Shown here: piece after piece, positions 27,458-40,662 of the stretch | Layout: each line of letters opens with the position of its first letter | How positions within the stretch are numbered: position 1 is the first letter of the stretch | Assembly: GCA_013365325.1 (NCBI GenBank) | Contig: JABVXV010000076.1 | Span: forward strand, 161,983 to 225,982 | Reading direction: 5' to 3' | Length of the DNA: 64,000 bases | DNA from: Dipetalonema caudispina | Taxonomy: Eukaryota; Nematoda; Chromadorea; Rhabditida; Onchocercidae | Notes under the pieces: model-generated | Told to the model about the DNA's origin: nothing | The model's input: only the letters and a program-made list of their open reading frames with translations | The model's database searches: none | Program-made: the position numbers and the translations under genes

Positions 27458-27641
27458 TTTTCAAGTCGTAATAGACAATAGAACTGAATATGAAGATTGG
27501 AAATTTCATATATTTAGCTAAAGAATAAATTTAAATTCAATTCGATTAAAACATAATTATGACCAACTGTTACAGTATTAATGCTTTTGTTTTATTTTTC
27601 ATATTAATCGTGACATACAGTAACGGTATACTGTAATAGAT
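27458..27641. repeat. Dispersed direct repeat, copy B (upstream of unc-1)
   Basis: Second copy of the 182-bp element, 184 bp here, about 680 bases upstream of the first unc-1 exon. It keeps the same 9-bp inverted repeat, at 27570-27578 and 27628-27636. The right arm lies in a larger imperfect palindrome, tacagta-acggta-tactgta. Confidence 0.92.
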
Positions 27642-30600
27642 CGAGTCGTTAAAAATAAATTAGAAAATAGAGCGTTTTATGCTAAAAAAATTTTCTCTTT
27701 TATGATTTGTACAAGAAAGAAAATAAAATACCTCGGCAATATTTAAGTTTTCCTTTTCCTTTCGAATGATTTCCAATTTATGTATAACTGGATTTTGTAC
27801 AATTGGAATTCATTCGAAAATTTCATAAGAAATATTCGTATAATTTTATAAATACATATAGTTTCCTGAATATATTTTTTAGTGCGAAATAAAAAATGTA
27901 GACAATACTTGAAAATATCTCAAAATTTGTCAGAAAAAATAAATAAGCATTTAAGTTTGACACTAAAATTATACATTAACATTCTAAATTCACCTTTAAC
28001 TTTTTACAGTTTTTGAAAAAAATAATATACAAATATTTGTGCGAAATAATCGAGCCAATAATTCAGCAATCAATTAAAATAACCAATTAATCAGTACCAA
28101 TCAAAGTAAAAATCAAGGAAATGATCGAAGAAAAAAACAAAACAGGAAGGTTCCCAAAAAAAAAAAGAAACATTCAGATGATAAATTGAGGCCAACAAAA
28201 TTTAGGGCTATGAGAGGAGGATAATCCTAAGTCCTTTATGATTAACAATCAAGGCTGTTGAAACGAAAAGCCAAGAAAGATTAAGAATGATGATGATATA
28301 TACGAAAAAAAAAAAAAAAAAAAAAAGGAATATTTACATATATATGAGCATAGAAAGCTTGAAAAGCTCCTCCTTCTTAAATCTATCAGATTACTGATAG
28401 GCATTTTAACGTATGGCCAAGTGCTACGAAAGTATTATTCCATAAGCATGATGATGACAACTGCACAACGATATTGATTTGAAGCTTTGGGAGATGAAAA
28501 TGAAGAAGAACGAATACTTGTTTCAAATTTTTGATCCTTTAAAGAAAAGAAAACAGAAAAAAAAAGAACTGAAGAACAAGAATAAATGTAAATAAACAAA
28601 AGAGTAAATATCAATTTCAAATGAGTGAGAGAGAGAGAAAAATAGAGAAAGACAAATGAAATTTGACTTTGAAAGAGAAAAATCAAATTAGGAATACTAA
28701 CAATTTGAGTTATGAAAAATTTTTTATTTTTTTCTAAGTTAGAAATAATGAACCAAAAATTCACTTTAATTTATTCAATTAATGTATAATGAATACATAA
28801 TGTTCAGTTTGAAGATTTGATTAAAATTAACTAATATTTTTAATTTTAATAAATTTTTACTAAAATGTTAGTATGGAAAGGGTACGATATTGAAACTTTG
28901 TTTAGCAACTAATAGAAAGTGAAAGAAATTTGAGAATATATCAGCTGGCATAAGCAAAATCTCAACACTTCACTTCTCTGGACTATATAATGATAAATGG
29001 CAAGGAGACGGAGGTATAAGGCAGAAATACTTGCTATTTCCACCAGTCCTTTATTAGCCTTTTAAGGCTTCTTCTTGATCGATTCGATGAAATTTAATTA
29101 AAGAGATGAAAAGAGACATGCTGCAGAGAATGTGAAAATTGAAATAAATATACAACTGCTACTTACTACATATAAAAATCCATTCATTTATTTTAGGCTA
29201 AGAAGTAAAAAAAAAGGAAAGTGTTGCATTAAAATTTTAACAAATTTGAAAAATTTTTAAATATTAGTTTAATTGAACAATATAAATTCATAAATGTAAA
29301 TATACATGGACAAAAATATACAAGAAAAGAGGAAGAGAGAAAAAAAAAGTGTTAAATTAGTTGCAAATTTTAAATGCTAAAACTTCAAAAAAATAATTTA
29401 AATGAACTGAGCGTGCAAGCGAATGAAATAATCGCATGATGTTTTATTTTTGTGGACACATTTCCAACAATTCTTAAATGCTTTATTATTTCCGCTTTTT
29501 TCGATTTCAATTAATTACTATTTTCATTTGTATAATAATTGATATGATTATGTTAATCCCTTATCTATTTCACTAATTAGCACATAATATCGTAAATGTT
29601 TCCTGCTTATTCGATAAAACATTCTATGCCATATATATTTGTTGAATTAATTAACAAAAAAAAAAAAAAAAAAAAAAAATATGGATATGTAATTTAAGGG
29701 ATATTAATTCAATTAAAATATTAACAATAAAGCATACATTATTGCATTTCTACATCATTTAATTGAAAAAAAAATTTTGCTACTCAAATGTTTATGAAAA
29801 GTTTCACTCATTTCAATTAAAATTTTGAACGTTTTTTGTCTAAATAGAACACTTACGAATTTTAAAATGAATAGCTAATCATGTAATTTTTATTAACTAC
29901 ATTATATACATTTATTTCAAATTTACCACTGTATTATATTTATGTCGATATTAGATTTTGCGAATAACTTACAACGATTTCACTTTTCTTTCACTCAATT
30001 CTGAAATTAATTTCGGAATTAATTACAATTTTGTTTCTCTATTTTCATTCATTTTCTTTTCTCATTGATAATATTTTCTATATTTTTTTGCTATAACCTT
30101 TGAGAGTAGAATTTCTTCCTTGAACCCTTCATACGGTTCGCGGATGGAAATTATGTACTCTGTTAAGAAATAATTATGTATAATTTAATGAACGAAAACT
30201 TATTTACAGCTAGAATGAAAAAAAAAAAAAAGTATCAAATATCTTGTTCTGATGAACACAATTTTGAATGAATACGCTTTATTCGATGTAGTTTTATTTC
30301 TTCAATAACATAGTCAAAAACAATAGCAGGCAAATATTTGGTTGCAAAAGTAAACATTAAATTCCGAAGATTGTCGAAAATCGATAATTTTCAAAATTTA
30401 ACTCTTTTCATATTTATTAAATAAGATTTTATTTGCTTTTCGATTATTTTCGATCATATAATTGCCGAAATAAAAATATCTGCCGGACGATACATGCAAC
30501 CAGTAGCAATAATGAGTAATTCGAATGGAATAGGATTAAATTGAAGGGAAAAATTACATATCGGATGGAATTAAAATTGATGACAAAAAAAAGAAGAAAT

Positions 30601-33600
30601 TTATCTCAAAATATTATAATGTATTGAATGCTATAAAGATATTTAAGTCTTTATTTAAAAATTATTTCGATTGTTTCTATTCATTATCACTGTTGTAATC
30701 ATACACATACAAAGGAATTCATTTCAAAAATATATGTGATGAAAAAATTCCAATCAATCATGTTCCTTAGAAGTGAATAAAAATGTTTCATTTTAAAATA
30801 ATCACAACATGCAAAATATCAAATTTTAAAAACTGTAAAACTTTACTTCCTGTTTCGTGTAAAGCAAGCAATGCGAATGAGCAAGAATGAGAGTGAATTT
30901 TGTAAAACATAAAAATTATTGAAATTTCTTAAATCCACAATTTGTCAGACAATGAAAAAATAGCCGTGACATTCTCAAATAAAATTTCGATCCCTACGCG
31001 TAAATGTATTTTGAAAAAAAAAAAAAAAAAATTGATTGCTTGCTGAAAAAAAAAGAAAAAATCAATTTGCAAAATAATTTTTCTCCTCTTTTTCATTACT
31101 AAATTTGTTTTGAAGCGAACTCATAGCTTATAGAAAAAGAAATAAAAAATTGCAAAAATTGTTTCTTTTTTTTTTTGCCTATGGGAAAAATTATAAATGA
31201 ATAACATATTGAAAATGTGGAAAAATATATTTGATAATGAGAAAGAAAAAAAAAAAAATTATTTAATTGATTTCAGCAATAAGTTTCATTTTCGTTCGAA
31301 AACATTCATGCTGCCACTCAAATCTCATTTCACATTGCTACGATGAAAATGAAATTAATTATGCATTCTTGATTGATATGCAGAAAAGGATAGATGATGT
31401 AAGAAAGATGCAATAAATCAAAAATATTACGGAAATTACAAGTTTATATTCATCAGAAAAATAAAAATCAATAATTGGGTACAGGAATTGAATAATAAAT
31501 TGTGTATGTTAATTTGTTAAGCCAGAAAGTAGGAAGGAGGAAATAAACCAAAAATGTTGCAAAAACTATAATCTACATCGTTTAAAAAGAAAAAAAAAAA
31601 CAGCAATTATGTTTGAAAATCAAACAGTAAATTAAATAATTGTATGCTAATTTATTAGGCTTTATGATGACAACTTTTATTGATTATTGTGTATCAGGCG
31701 ATCAATAATATCGACTGATAATAAAAAACTTTGGAATAAAATTCGATGAAATTTTTGGATTCAATTTTATAATTTTGGAAAAATGAAAGATTTGCTAAGG
31801 TGCTAAGAAAAACGAAAATTGTATAGGAGCATGAAGAGATAAAGAGGAAGAGAGAGATGAAAAGAGATAAAATCAATTTTTCTTGGAAATATTGAAAAGC
31901 TGAAATGGATGAATAGCAATAGCTAAATTGAAGAAGGAAGCTGCTGAAGGAAAGAAGTATTAAAATTTAGTTTAGTTCAGATAAAAAAAAAGGAAAAAAA
32001 CAAAGTTAAATCAAATTCATTGCTATTCGCACCTTTTTTTTTTTGCCAATTTCAAATGTTAAATATCACTGCTATAACTTTATTTTTTTTTTTAACTGAA
32101 ATATTCTCCAACATTTTTAAAATTTTCCTAAACTTCCTCCCTTCTTTTCTTTTGTTTTTGTCAACTAAGTGATCTCTTTTAATTGCATTGTTTTGAAAAA
32201 AAGATGAGAAACTTCAGCTTTCTCATCATTCTCTTTCGCTTTCTTTTTCTTTCACAAGTTCGTTTTTATGTGATCATCATTTTTTAAACTAAGTTGTTTA
32301 ATTTTAAGTAAATCTACAAAATATGAAATATGATAATTACTATCCGGAAGCTATTTTATTTTATCAATTTATTTCCATTAATCAAATTGAAGTATTTTTT
32401 TCCGATTCCATTACTACTCTTAAATTTCACAAATCAAATACTTTTTTCGCTTTTCTTTTTACTTTCACTTTCTCCACTCTTATTTTTCATTAAAAAATTT
32501 TTTACATTTTTCATTTTATGAGCTAACCTATTTAGCTAAAGTCTTTCAATTCTTGTCATATTAAAAATGAAACCATAATGAATTTCATGGGAAAAATTGA
32601 TTCAATTTCACTGATGGTGAATTTCCTAAGCAACACTATAAATTGTTGGAGTATATTTTCAGTCTGCTATAAATTAGCAAAGTATTCCAGAAATCTAAAA
32701 AAAAAAAAAAAAAAGACAAACTGTTATAAAATATTATTTAAAAAAGAAAACAAATACAAGATGAAAATTGAATTGAAGTTTCATTTTAAATTACATAATT
32801 ATATGTTCTTGCAGGAAAATTCACCGCTCAAATATGCTAATTATTACTTCATATCCATTTCAATATAATACACATACTTTTAATAAGTGGAAAAGTTTCG
32901 CCTATTTCTATCCCAGAATTCATAACATAATGATTAGATTTAGCTAATCGAAAACTATCATATAGCTAACTAATTAACTTTAAGTGATAAGTAAATCATG
33001 ACGAATCATGATAATGATGGTGATTGTGAAGAAAAAAATGATGATATTGCAAAGCATATAATTCATCCATGCCACACCCATTTTACTACATAGTTTACGA
33101 CACATTTAAAACATGTCCTACGGCGAACTTTCTTGTATGATATTTTCCATCAGCTAAGTCTTGTTTTTCACTCTTTTTCCTCGTCTCTTGTCCAATTTGA
33201 AGTAAACGTTTTAATAATTTACATCTTAAAAATCAATTACATATATATATCAAATATTTAAATCTTTCCATCTTTTTACTACGTCCAATTTTGAAGTTTT
33301 ATAATTTTAAACAAAGCAAAAAATAAACAACTTATAACTGATATGAAAATATGCAAATGCACAATTAATAATTACGAATAAAAGAAATTTCATATAAATT
33401 TCCTCTTTAATTTATTTCGTATTTGTTATTATTTCCTGATTAAAAAAATTTGAAAAAAAAAAAAAAAAGAAACGGAAAGAAAAAAATTATTTAAACTGTT
33501 CATCAAACATTTTAAATTATTTGTGGAAATTTTTTCTTCACTTTCGAATATTTAGGCAAAAAAGAAAGGCATTAGAAAAAAATAAATTAAAAATTTTTTT

Positions 33601-35349
33601 GTAAAAAAAAAAAAAAAAAAAAAAGAAAGGAAGAATAAAAGTATTAGTAAGGTAAAAAGAGATATTAAAGGATGAAAAGAAAGAGAATGATTGAAGAAAA
33701 GGAAAAGGAAAAGGAAGAGGAAAGAGAAAGATTGTGTAAAATCCATTATATTTTGAACATAATAAATCAAAGAATATAATAGTTTATCATAAAGTTCCTA
33801 TGCTAGAATAAACATTCAATGATTTTCTATTTTCACATGAATTTGATAACTGTAAACAAGTCTCTGCCTAAGATTTTGAAAGAAGGGTTAGTAAGACTAA
33901 TAGGACTAGACTAGTAAGACTAGTAGTAGTAGTAGTAGTAGGAATAGAAATAATGAAAATAAAAGGGAAAATATAGTTAGATGATTGTTGTTTCATCGGT
34001 TATTTAGTTAGTTGGCTTCTTTTTTTTCTTTTTTTTTTTTTTTTTGGCTCGTAATTAAATTGGCTATTAAATTAATAAATAGTAGGGAAGAAATTTGGTT
34101 TAGGATAATTTATGATAGTTGGAGTAAAACAGTACAAATAATTAAATTGACAATAATATATAATATAAGTGTGTAATAAAGTTGTTGATGATAACAAAAA
34201 GAATTAATGAGCGATTAAATTTTTTTCTTTTCTTTTACTTCTCTTTCTTTAATTGCACTTAAATAATTCGAAAGTTTAAATGTATATAATTTCGTAATTT
34301 GAAGTTACTATGATGGAAATAAAATTCATATTTTGAGAGCAAGAAAAGTGAAATATCCATTGACAACGGCATTTAATAAAATGATAAACAAGATAAATTC
34401 AGTAAAATACTTTTCGGTTTTAACATTTCGTTTAGTTAAACCGTTTATTGATTGATGCTAGTTAAACATAGATATATTTTACATGTTATATGCTAATTGA
34501 AAATTAAATTCGAATTCGAAAATTGAACATAACTTGTAAATGAAAAATTTAGTACGTTAAGATTTTCGAATACTTACTGCATACATTTGCCAAATATAAG
34601 CGAAACAAAATTTAGACTTGAAAATTTAAACGGAAAAACTGGCAATAAAAATTATTAAAATGACAAATAGAAATTTTCGGCAAAAAAAGCTAAAATGTTG
34701 AAAAATTTTTGAAAAGTCGAATAATTATAAAATAAATGGAAATGATGAAAGGTTTTTCTTTTTCTAAGAGATATTCTGTGCAGTATTATGACAAAAGGTA
34801 ATAGGTCAACTACTGATAATGTGATATGAATACAACAATAATGATTGTAATGAAATAGCAGTTGACGTCGTAAAGGTTAAACAAATCAACTTGTGATAAT
34901 ATTTCAAGCAAGTAATATTATGAGAAATGTTAAGTGGAATGAAAGGATAGTTTAAAAATATTCTAAATAATTAGCAATTAGGAAAATGTAAACAGATATT
35001 TCAAGAATAATCCTGGTAATTAATAATTGATAAAACCATAGAAGATCAATTTTGAGAGTGAAATAATTTGAAAATAGATTTTAAGGTTAAGTAATGTTAA
35101 TTCAAATTAATGCTCTTTTTTTTTTAGCATTCCATCGTTATTACTTAATTTCAATAATTTTAGCTTGTCTAAAATCTTTCCATTTCTTTTTCTTACATTC
35201 AATTACTGCCGATATTTGAAAAAAAAAAAAAAAAGTAAATTCAAATTCATATATGATCGAACAAAAAAGAAGAAAAAAAATATATAAAACAAATCTTCCT
35301 TCTTTCCATTCAAAATATGCCAACAATATATGTGTAATAAAAATTTTTA

Positions 35350-35352
<3 letters not shown>

Positions 35353-35388
<36 letters not shown>

Positions 35389-35396
35389 AAAAATAA

Positions 35397-35430
<34 letters not shown>
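35353..35430. repeat. 35-base poly-A followed by (AT)15
   Basis: An uninterrupted run of 35 A (35353-35387), then a short A-rich spacer, then a pure alternating AT array (35401-35430). It is simple sequence, likely length-polymorphic and prone to assembly error. Confidence 0.95.
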
Positions 35431-35434
<4 letters not shown>

Positions 35435-35850
35435 TAAGCGATTAAATCAAAACAAAAAAAAAAGAAAATTTTGTAATAATATATATAATATTCATATATA
35501 TATGTATGAGAAAAGAAAACGATTTCTTTTTTTTTTTTTCTTTTGCGTAAGAAAAAGATAAATTGGAAAAAAAAAAAAAAAAAAGAAATTGATCAAAAAT
35601 GATTTATGAATGAATTTGAAATGAGGAATATTTGCAACTAATACGATATATGTATATGAATATATTTGCAATCAAGTAAAAAAAAAAAAAAAGGAAATGA
35701 AGTTAATGATTCTTTCTATCCATCTATCATTTTAGTAATGATTATTCTCACTAAGAAAATAGAGGGCATCTTATGCTTTCTCTCCTAACACAATCAATGG
35801 AATGAAGCTTTTTAAATGCTTCTTGCTTTAAATAACCCACAAAACATTAC

Positions 35851-35936
35851 ATATACATATATACACACACACATACACATACACACATACACATACATAC
35901 ACATACACACACATACATAGACATACATATATATAT
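35851..35936. repeat. CA/TA compound microsatellite
   Basis: An array of acac, acat and atat units (acacacacatacacatacac and similar). It is the only substantial CA-type microsatellite in the window. Confidence 0.93.
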
Positions 35937-36679
35937 CCAAGCAAAATATATGAACACATCGTTCTGCCTGATTGAATGGGGAAAGAATGTAAAATTGAAA
36001 GTTAACGTTGTCTTTTTTTTTTTTTCTGTTAACAGAAATTTTTTTTTTTTTTTAAAAAATCAAATAATAAATTTAAAGTTAAATAAGAGAAGTGATAAAA
36101 GATAATATTTTGGAGAGATAATTATGCGAAATGTAATGACATAACGATTATTTTATAATTGAATTTGTTTATCATTTTATCAATATGATTTCTTAATTTA
36201 ATGATTGTTGAAATTCAGGGATAGATAGAAAGAGAGAAAAAAAAAAAGGAAATTTATGTTCGGTAATTTTGTGAATGTATTAAAGATTTATAATAGTAGC
36301 TAGCTGAAAAGCAAATGAAGGTTAAGCTATTGATGGAAAGAATGGAATAATTTTGGATTTAAGAATCCTTGAATATTCTGCATATAATTTAGTTAAGTAG
36401 CTTAAAACTAACCATCAGGAAGAAAACATTCACGTTCCGCACTGTTGAATCATTTAATTTAATCTGATTGCTAGTTAAGTGGTTTGGCAAAAAAAAAAAA
36501 AAAAAAAGGAAAGGAAATAATATGAAGAGAAAACCAAGAACCCTATTTAGTTATAAAGCATTACATTTCTTTCAGATTTTCAACTCATTCAACATAACAG
36601 ATTTGTCCCGATTTTCCGCTGATTTTCAATAATTTCTTGTTCACGTTTATTTTCGCAAGGTAATATAACAGGAACAATA

Positions 36680-38129
36680 TCAATTATCACAAGGATTGAT
36701 CAAATTTGGAAGCTTATAACTTTTTTTCTTCTTTTTAGGAATAATTCCAAATGGTTTCAATCGTTGCTTTATATCGTCAGTTGGTAATTGTGGCTTTTTG
36801 CGAACTGAATTAATTTTGAAATTCATTTCGTGTATTCCGGTTTCCAACGGAGTAGCTAAAAAACAAATGTCTAGTACGAAGCTTATAAATCCGTTAAGGT
36901 ATGATTTTAACTATTAATGACTTTCGAATTCGGTTGACCTTTCAAAACTGTTGCAAATGTATGATACAGACATACCAAGTTCTTGTTTAACAGTAATATC
37001 ATTATTATTCTTGAGGACTACAGCACCATCTGATAAATCAAGTTTCTCGTTCACTAGTACAACTCCCTTCATCACTTTTGCTGAAATTCCGTTTGAGAAA
37101 AATTATTTGAAAAGTATAAAAAAGAAATAAGGAAAAAACTCTAGGAAAATCAACTTTACATGGGAAAAGTGAAAAAGAGTTTAATTAATGACAGTGTACA
37201 CTTCTATAACCAACCCTTACAACTGTTTATGAGGATTGGATAGACATTAAACAGAGAAATGTTAACTTGAGCCAAACTTTCCCAATAGTGATATATATTT
37301 TCTCTTCTATAAATTGATGGAGTCTTTTTACACCTATAAGAAGATTAAGTAACTAAGAAACGATATTAAAAAAAAAAGCTGTCTATAATAAACTTGTAGT
37401 CTGGAGTTTATCGCCAGAAATAACCTCATTGTAAATACAGACAGTAAAAAAAAAGGAATTTCACCAAAAAAAACCAACTGGCTTTAAGCGTCATAGCATC
37501 TTTCTGAGTTCTGATATCAGTTGTTGGGATATAAACATGGGGTAGAGCAAGATGGTGAAAATGGCAATTCAATGTTACTGCATCAGATCGAGGCGGAACT
37601 GCAACTTTTATTCGATTCTTTGCTTTGCGAGGAAATTTAATCGATGATAAATCACTCAACGGAACCTGCAATTAATTTTGTCTTGACTTTATTAAATATA
37701 TGCAATCGTTCCATGCAGTGATTTTTTTACGTGCCAGAATAACTGAACACAACCACAGATCTCCCGATAGAAGTCCAAAACACCAACCAATAATTTACCT
37801 CGCCCAATACAGCCCTTGATTATGCTATCGGTAGGAAAGGTCAGTTATCAGTAATAAGAATTAATAACGATAAATAAAAATTCAACTCGATAAGACATAT
37901 GATTTGAAACAATAACTCACTAAGATTCACAATTTAAATAAATTTAACCTTTGCGAAAAGATATGAAAAGGCAAACCCTTATTGGCTTTCTGACCAGCCA
38001 AACATCATACTCATCTTTGCTTGTACTGCATAAACTAGCCGAAGTAATAACATCCGAACTCAGCACAGTTTCGCTCGAATCTGTTTCACCAAGAACTGAA
38101 TCATCACCAGCTCTTTTTCTTTTTCCCAT
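36680..38129 (-). CDS. Small basic protein, weakly similar to RNA polymerase I subunit RPA34 (PAF49)
   Basis: A four-exon gene in coding order: 37977-38129, 37479-37665, 36976-37080, 36680-36855. It totals 621 nt, or 206 aa. The product starts MGKRKRAGDD, then has a Ser/Thr/Asp-rich segment, DEYDVWLVRKPIR, VPLSDLSSIKFP and a block of probable beta strands. It ends QRLKPFGIIPKKKKKSYK, a nuclear-type basic tail. The W-L-[VI] block followed by VPLS resembles ELWLIQAP...HVPLSG of human PAF49, and LKPFGII-KKKKK resembles its LEPLGVLFP...KKRKK. On that weak basis it may be the RPA34 subunit of the RPA49/RPA34 heterodimer in the nucleolus. Exon existence is well supported by splice sites and phase; function is inference. 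The exon 1 donor (AGG|gtttgc) is chosen by phase, because the donor 23 bases downstream would cause an early stop. It lies upstream of HDDC2's 3' end on the same strand, with about 600 bases between the genes. Confidence 0.7.
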
Positions 38130-38143
38130 GTTTAAACCAGTCT
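38130..38143 (-). other. Candidate trans-splice acceptor and 12-base 5' UTR of the RPA34-like gene
   Basis: A pyrimidine run followed by ccttag on the minus strand (AG at 38142-38143) precedes the ATG at 38129 by only 12 bases. This is the arrangement expected for spliced-leader addition in nematodes. An ordinary upstream 5' UTR intron would look the same. Confidence 0.55.
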
Positions 38144-38731
38144 AAGGAAAAAAAAAAAAACATTTGGATTTCTGGCTAACAAATGATTAAAACATAAAAA
38201 CGAACATTTAAAACTATCACAACCCATCCAATATATTAAATCAATTGCAGCTGATCTAATGCCATCTAACCACACTTTACTGATATAATTATAAGGATAA
38301 GAGGACCTTCCAAAATATTACATCAAAAAAACAAAAATATTTATTCCAATGATAATGTAATGTAGTCATATTAACCGCGTTATATTCGATTAATGTGTTC
38401 GATAAGATCCGAATAATGAATTATGACCGGATGAACAAACATTTTTTTACAAAAAACATGCATAGATAGAGGTATGGAACATGGAAGAGTAATGCGGAAA
38501 TAAACGGAGTAAATAATGTCAGATTAGGAATTGATGATATTTGAAACGGAAAAAAGAAAAACGCAACACAATGAAATAAAAAAATAAGCAAAAGTAGACA
38601 TCAAATGTAGATTTAGACAAAAAAAAGTGGAATAAAAAAGTCCAAGGGAAAAAAAAAACAGACGATGCGAATTAATAATTTTATAAAATAACTGTTAATC
38701 CTTGCACAAAGACAACAAAATCAATAATATA

Positions 38732-40252
38732 TCAATTAATTTCTTGTGTTGCGTTTTTCTTTAGAGATCGTTTCATCCGTAATTCATTATTCCACGATAT
38801 AAAAGGCTCCAGAGTAAATGAATCTTTTGTTGTTGTGAAAAATTCTTCCAAATCTTAAACCGAATTGAAATATAATTATAAGTAGGAAGATTTAAAAGGG
38901 TAACTCAACATGCATATATGCCACTTCAGTCTGTTTAAACCTCCAGAAATATTTTTTGAAGTGATACTATTAAGTCATCATTACTTCCAAACAACGACGT
39001 GACATCCGAGTCTAATTTGCTCAAGAAAACCGAAAATATTTAATGCAGGGTAAAACGTCTTTATAAATATAAAATTACGAGGAGGTTAATGATTTACTGC
39101 AGTTCGAATTATTAGTATTAGTAGTATCGAACTATCGGTAAAGTCAGTATTGTTTTATAGTATTTAGTGCAGTTAGCAAGCTTTATCATAAATATGCTGT
39201 GGTTTGCATTCCAAAACAATGGAATTTTTTGATAACATTAACATATGAAGTAAAAGTTAGAAAAGTTGTTATGTAAAAGAGAATGGAATCAATGAAGGTT
39301 AAAAATAATTCTTGTATCATAATGTATACACTCACCTGCACCGTATTTTTGTTCGTAGTGAAAAGCTTGAACGATCATATCGAATTTATCCAAATGTTTG
39401 ACAATTTTAGCTTCTTTAGTTTTATTGTCCTCATACTCCTGCCACAACGAATACCAATCTTCGCCAGTTGTCGATGGTACCATTTCCGTAATTTTTCTCA
39501 TAGCCTATACATCATTAAGTAATGAACAGAAGTGCAAATTCACAAATGAAATGAAGATGGGTCGAAATTAATTTTTACACTAAATCTCTCACAATGCTAT
39601 GTTAATCAGTAGACCATTCTATCATCATCGAGAGAGTAACATCTAATTTTGACTTATGAGTACTAGGTACTTTAAGAAAATCAACCTCGTCTTCCAATCG
39701 ATGCTTCTCTGTGGCAGAAATACCGCAATAAGGAGTAATATCACCTACAATTGCTTCACTTAGATCGTGTACCAATGTCATTCTGATACATTTAGAACGA
39801 TCACAGTCATCACCCAGTAGCATTGCAAGCACTGCCATACGGTACATATGACAAGCTACTGTTTCCGGCTCTGGAATCTAAAAATTTAACGATAAACCAG
39901 CTAAACACTGCCAAAAATTCATTCACTGAGTTACCTGCCATCACATGTGGTTTCAGTTAAAAGAAAAAGCTAAGCAGAGTTATACGACACCTTTGTCTAA
40001 CCAATAATCTCATTTCTAGAACAAATTTTGTAAAAACAATGGTTGTAATTTGTTACATCAAGAATTTATCAAAGAAAAAAACAACAAAAGACCATGAAAA
40101 AAACTCCAAAAAAAAAAAAAAAAAAAAAAAAAAGAAATACAAATTAAACTAACATTAAATCTCGTCCATCCAGTTCTTTTCAAATGCTTTAATTCATCCA
40201 ATACTTTTAACAAACTAAAAATATCCCTCGTTTCTACTGATTGAGTTTTCAT
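38732..40252 (-). CDS. HD-domain 5'-deoxynucleotidase, HDDC2 family
   Basis: Cytosolic HD-superfamily phosphohydrolase. Family members such as HDDC2 and yeast Ygk1/Yfbr remove phosphate from deoxynucleoside monophosphates. Exons in coding order: 40154-40252, 39686-39877, 39336-39504, 38732-38853. They total 582 nt, or 193 aa, close to the human length of about 204. The metal-binding HD signature is complete: His43 (VACHMYRMA), His70-Asp71 (LVHDLSEAIVGD) and Asp136 (KHLDKFDMIVQA). Other matches to HDDC2 are RTGWTRFN near the start, TEKHRLEDEAMRKI across the exon 2/3 junction, and WQEYEDNKTKEAKIV. The C-terminus reads DLEEFF...LEPFISWNNEL. The exon 2 donor (GAG|gttgat) is fixed by the junction EDE|AMRKI, which aligns with EEEAMKQI in the human protein. 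The gene is head to head with NTH1, start codons about 410 bases apart. Confidence 0.92.
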
Positions 40253-40662
40253 CGAAGTAGTAACCTTGACCTTAAATTAGCAAAAAGTTTATGTGTGTTA
40301 TCCATCCCACTAATAATTTGTAAATATAATATTTTATTTAGTAATATTTGCACAATTCAATCATAAATTCAACCTTAAAAGTTCAAACCAAAATCTTTCT
40401 AACTTCTCATTAGCACATGAGCTTTTACTACTACTACTGATTAAACTTTTCGATTCATTATATTTGTTAAATCACGATGACTGACATCATGGTGAAAATT
40501 CGTTGTTCAAGTGGATTTTTAGATTTTCTTGATTGGTTGGTTCATTACTATCTGTTGTCTTAAATTATACTTTATAATGATGAAATTCAAATTACATTTT
40601 TAGAATTTCAATTTATATTTCAGGAGAGGAGAACGATTCGTTTTGGAAGTATATTTCGGATA
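40253..40662. promoter_or_regulatory. Shared bidirectional promoter region of HDDC2 (-) and NTH1 (+)
   Basis: 410 bases separate the two divergent start codons, so both promoters must lie here or overlap. Acceptor-like sites flank it on both sides: tttaag on the minus strand 18 bases before the HDDC2 ATG, and tttcag on the plus strand (AG at 40622-40623) 40 bases before the NTH1 ATG. Both are candidate spliced-leader sites. I saw no TATA box or known factor site that I would defend. Confidence 0.6.

Larger units (their letters stand above)
26781..36679. other. Gene-poor, repeat-rich intergenic stretch
   Basis: Nearly 10 kb without a recognisable exon on either strand. It should include the unc-1 promoter and the 3' end of the small basic gene that stops at 36680. 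Contents seen: copy B of the dispersed repeat, many A/T homopolymers of 15-35 bases, AT and CA/TA microsatellites, a GA-rich tract near 28620-28680 and a short (AGT)n near 33925. I saw no tRNA, rRNA or transposase. Small RNA genes cannot be excluded by eye. Confidence 0.6.

Noticed and set aside
28435..28764. Minus-strand open frame of 109 codons.
   Set aside because: It is Phe/Ser/Leu-rich with A+T-driven composition and shows no domain, splice context or similarity.
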